Shown: positions 62,147-64,000 of the stretch, piece by piece
Position numbering within the stretch: the first letter of the stretch is position 1
How the letters are laid out: each line of letters opens with the position of its first letter
Assembly (NCBI RefSeq): GCF_963677125.1
Contig: NZ_OY781882.1
Location: 4,982,501 to 5,046,500 of the forward strand
Length of the DNA stretch: 64,000 bases
Direction: 5' to 3'
Origin: an uncultured Desulfobacter sp.
GTDB lineage: Bacteria > Desulfobacterota > Desulfobacteria > Desulfobacterales > Desulfobacteraceae
Notes under the pieces: generated by a model
Database searches by the model: none
Told to the model about the DNA's origin: nothing
The model's input: only the letters and a program-made list of their open reading frames with translations
Made by a program: the position numbers and the translations under genes

Positions 62147-64000
62147 TTAAGGGGTTACATTGAAAAAGCCTTTGATGTCCTCCAATATCAGGTAAAGACA
62201 GGGCACAAGCCCCAGGGTGATCAGCGTGGCAAAAAAGAGACCGAACCCAAGGGAGATGGCCATGGGAATAAGGAATTTCGCCTGCCAAGACGTTTCCGTG
62301 ATGATCGGGGCAAGTCCGCCGCAGGTGGTTAATGTTGTCAAAATAATGGGCCTGAACCGCTGTATTCCGGCGGCTTTGATTGCGTCCTTTACAGGCATGC
62401 CGCCGCGCACCAGACGGTTGGCAAAATCAATGAGCATCAAAGCGTCATTGACCACCACACCTGACATGGCCACAATGCCGAACAGACTCAGAATGGACAT
62501 GGGATACCCCATGATAATATGGCCGGCCACAGCCCCGATGATGCCGAATGGAATGCAGACCATAATGATCAAGGGTTGAAAATAGCTTTTAAAGGGAATG
62601 GCCAGCAGGGCAAATATACAAAATAACGCCAGAAGCAAGCCTTTGAACAGCGCAGACATACTTTCCTTGATATCCGCCTGTTTACCCTTGAAATTATAGG
62701 ACAGGCCCGGATACCGGCTCACAAGGGAGGGCAGGATCTCCTGTTTCATATCCCGGAGAATATTCTCGGCCATGGACTGGGGGGTTACATTGGCCGCGAC
62801 CTTAATTTCCCGCCGGCCGTTGCTCCGGCGGATTTCGGTATAGGCCCTTCCCTCGATGGTTTTAACGGCGTCCCTGAGCATGATCTCCCCGTTTGGGGCA
62901 TTGATCACATAATTTTCAAATGAAGTTTCACAAATGCGCTCGTTTTCTGCCAACCGCACTCTTACCGTGATCTCGTTTCTTCCCCGCTGATTTTTCACCG
63001 CCTCAATCCCCTGGTATGCATGCCGGATTTTGTCGGCAATGGTTCTCGGGGTAAGCCCCATGCGGTGGCCGGCAGGGGTCAGGGTGATATTGAACTGCCG
63101 TTTTCCCTGGGCGGATCCGTCATCAATGTCCGAAACCATTGAGTACTCACCCAGATGCTGTGCAAGGTCCTGGCCGGCCCGGTTCAGAATATCGGCATCC
63201 CGGTGGCTCAGGGCAATGGTCAGCCCCTTGCCGGAACCGGGACCGCCAACGTCGGCAGCAAAGGCAATGGTCTCAACGCCTGCAACCGGCCCGTTTTTTT
63301 TCCGCCAGAGCCGGGTAACCTCGGAAGTGGACATTGGGCGCACCTCGGGATCAGTCACAAAGAGCCATATCTCGATATGGTTCTCTTTGACCAGAGAAAA
63401 GATTCCTCTGGACAACTTTTGTCCGCCGTTTTCATCCACGACTTTTTGAGCGGAGGCCACCAGGCGGGTTTCCACGTCACGCACCTTGGTTTCAGGCGTG
63501 CCATAGGGCAGGTAGATCTCACATGAAGCGAAATCGGATTCAACTTTTGGAAACAGGATCATGCCCATTTTTCCGGACTTCACATATCCGAACGTGATCA
63601 GCAACAGCGCAACGCCTAGGGCAAATACCGTATACCGCCAGGAAAGCAGGACAGGCACAATTGTGCCGTACCAGGACTTGACAATGGTTTCAAATTTTTC
63701 AGAGAACCTTGCCTGCCGGGCTTCAAGATGATTTAAGGGGAAAAACAGGGGACGGCCGGCATGGCTTAAATGGGCCGGCAGGATAAACAGGCTTTCGATC
63801 AAAGAGACGGCAAATACCGCCACCACCACCAGAGGCATGGTTTTAAACAGCTTCCCCAGAGAGCCCGGAATGAACATGATAGGCATAAAGGTGACCATAT
63901 TGGTGATCACGGAAAAAAACACGGGAACGGCAATGCTTTTTGCCCCATGGACGGCGGCATCCGGAAATTTCATGCCCCGGCACCGGCAATGATAGATATT
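62147..64000 (-). CDS. RND efflux transporter of the AcrB/HAE1 type (5' end outside window)
   Basis: The frame is open to the window edge; residues before the first Met in the window (NIYHCRCRGMKFPDAAVHGA) belong to the protein, so the annotated part is the C-terminal 617 residues. It has helices 5-6 of the first half (SVITNMVTFMPIMFIPGSLGKLF), the large periplasmic loop, and the second membrane set with GIVAMSGVVVNDALMLIDFANRL and LTTCGGLAPIITETS. The family exports drugs, metals or lipids by proton exchange together with an adaptor and TolC. The downstream gene, 15 bp away, is receptor 10. Confidence 0.92.
   Translation of the reverse strand, partial: NIYHCRCRGMKFPDAAVHGAKSIAVPVFFSVITNMVTFMPIMFIPGSLGKLFKTMPLVVVAVFAVSLIESLFILPAHLSHAGRPLFFPLNHLEARQARFSEKFETIVKSWYGTIVPVLLSWRYTVFALGVALLLITFGYVKSGKMGMILFPKVESDFASCEIYLPYGTPETKVRDVETRLVASAQKVVDENGGQKLSRGIFSLVKENHIEIWLFVTDPEVRPMSTSEVTRLWRKKNGPVAGVETIAFAADVGGPGSGKGLTIALSHRDADILNRAGQDLAQHLGEYSMVSDIDDGSAQGKRQFNITLTPAGHRMGLTPRTIADKIRHAYQGIEAVKNQRGRNEITVRVRLAENERICETSFENYVINAPNGEIMLRDAVKTIEGRAYTEIRRSNGRREIKVAANVTPQSMAENILRDMKQEILPSLVSRYPGLSYNFKGKQADIKESMSALFKGLLLALFCIFALLAIPFKSYFQPLIIMVCIPFGIIGAVAGHIIMGYPMSILSLFGIVAMSGVVVNDALMLIDFANRLVRGGMPVKDAIKAAGIQRFRPIILTTLTTCGGLAPIITETSWQAKFLIPMAISLGFGLFFATLITLGLVPCLYLILEDIKGFFNVTP

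Noticed and set aside
1..64000. CRISPR array, tRNA or rRNA genes, prophage or replication origin
   Set aside because: Looked for regular spaced repeats, tRNA-like cloverleaf stretches, rRNA sequence and phage structural genes; none seen.

Overview
The window reads as chromosomal DNA of a Gram-negative anaerobe, most likely a deltaproteobacterial sulfate reducer of the Desulfobacteraceae type. This is inferred from the mix of large TonB-dependent receptor sets, PchR-like AraC regulators, LCM-type methyltransferases, DUF1703 and DUF4143 ATPases and Cache/PAS kinases; there is no rRNA or other phylogenetic marker. No tRNA, rRNA, CRISPR array or prophage was seen. The dominant theme is outer-membrane uptake: nine TonB-dependent receptors (eight intact, one split by an insertion sequence) plus a collapsed tenth lie in 64 kb, most with an AraC/XylS-family regulator next door (six intact, one running off the left edge, one decayed).

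Layout. 1-3.1 kb: end of an AraC gene, receptor 1 and a broken O-methyltransferase. 3.6-8.5 kb: a three-gene sensory operon (receiver-kinase, lipoprotein with a dCACHE domain, PAS kinase). 8.5-10 kb: a collapsed receptor and AraC pair, then a MITE-like element. 10.2-24.1 kb: two related cassettes. The first holds a ZinT-like metal-binding protein, AraC, receptor 3 and an ABC transporter whose permease is fused to an M1-peptidase-like domain lacking all zinc ligands. The second holds AraC, receptor 4 split by an ISAs1-family element with a perfect 10-bp target duplication, and a decayed ZinT-like gene. 24.3-26.5 kb: a VapBC module and a DUF1703 ATPase/nuclease-like gene. 26.9-33.5 kb (minus strand): an apparent operon of LolA-like protein, DUF1302-like outer-membrane protein, MMPL/RND transporter, two small or periplasmic proteins (one DUF4198) and an LCM-type methyltransferase. 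33.8-48.8 kb: receptors 5 to 8 with their AraC regulators, an Slp lipoprotein, a feoB fragment and an orphan MNT-type nucleotidyltransferase. 48.9-52.7 kb: BlaI/M56 pair with two operator palindromes, a frameshifted NlpC/P60-like gene and a metallo-beta-lactamase-fold hydrolase. 52.7-55.7 kb: a graveyard of ATPase, IS and REP-transposase fragments around a Fic-like gene. 55.7-60 kb: FecI/FecR/receptor 9. 60.1-64 kb: receptor 10 behind an RND efflux gene that leaves the window.

The most interesting signal is regulatory. Upstream of receptors 1, 3, 4, 7 and 8, the ZinT-like gene and the MMPL operon there are pairs of 10-14 bp direct repeats offset by exactly 21 bp (two helical turns), the geometry expected for AraC-family half-sites. 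Half-site sequence differs from cassette to cassette but is shared between the ZinT-like gene and the receptor 3 promoter. This suggests a bank of receptors, each switched by its own ligand-sensing AraC protein through its own operator, that grows by cassette duplication and shrinks by IS insertion and internal deletion. The ligands are unknown. Siderophores or other metallophores are the natural guess from the receptor and PchR-like families, but nothing in the sequence proves it.
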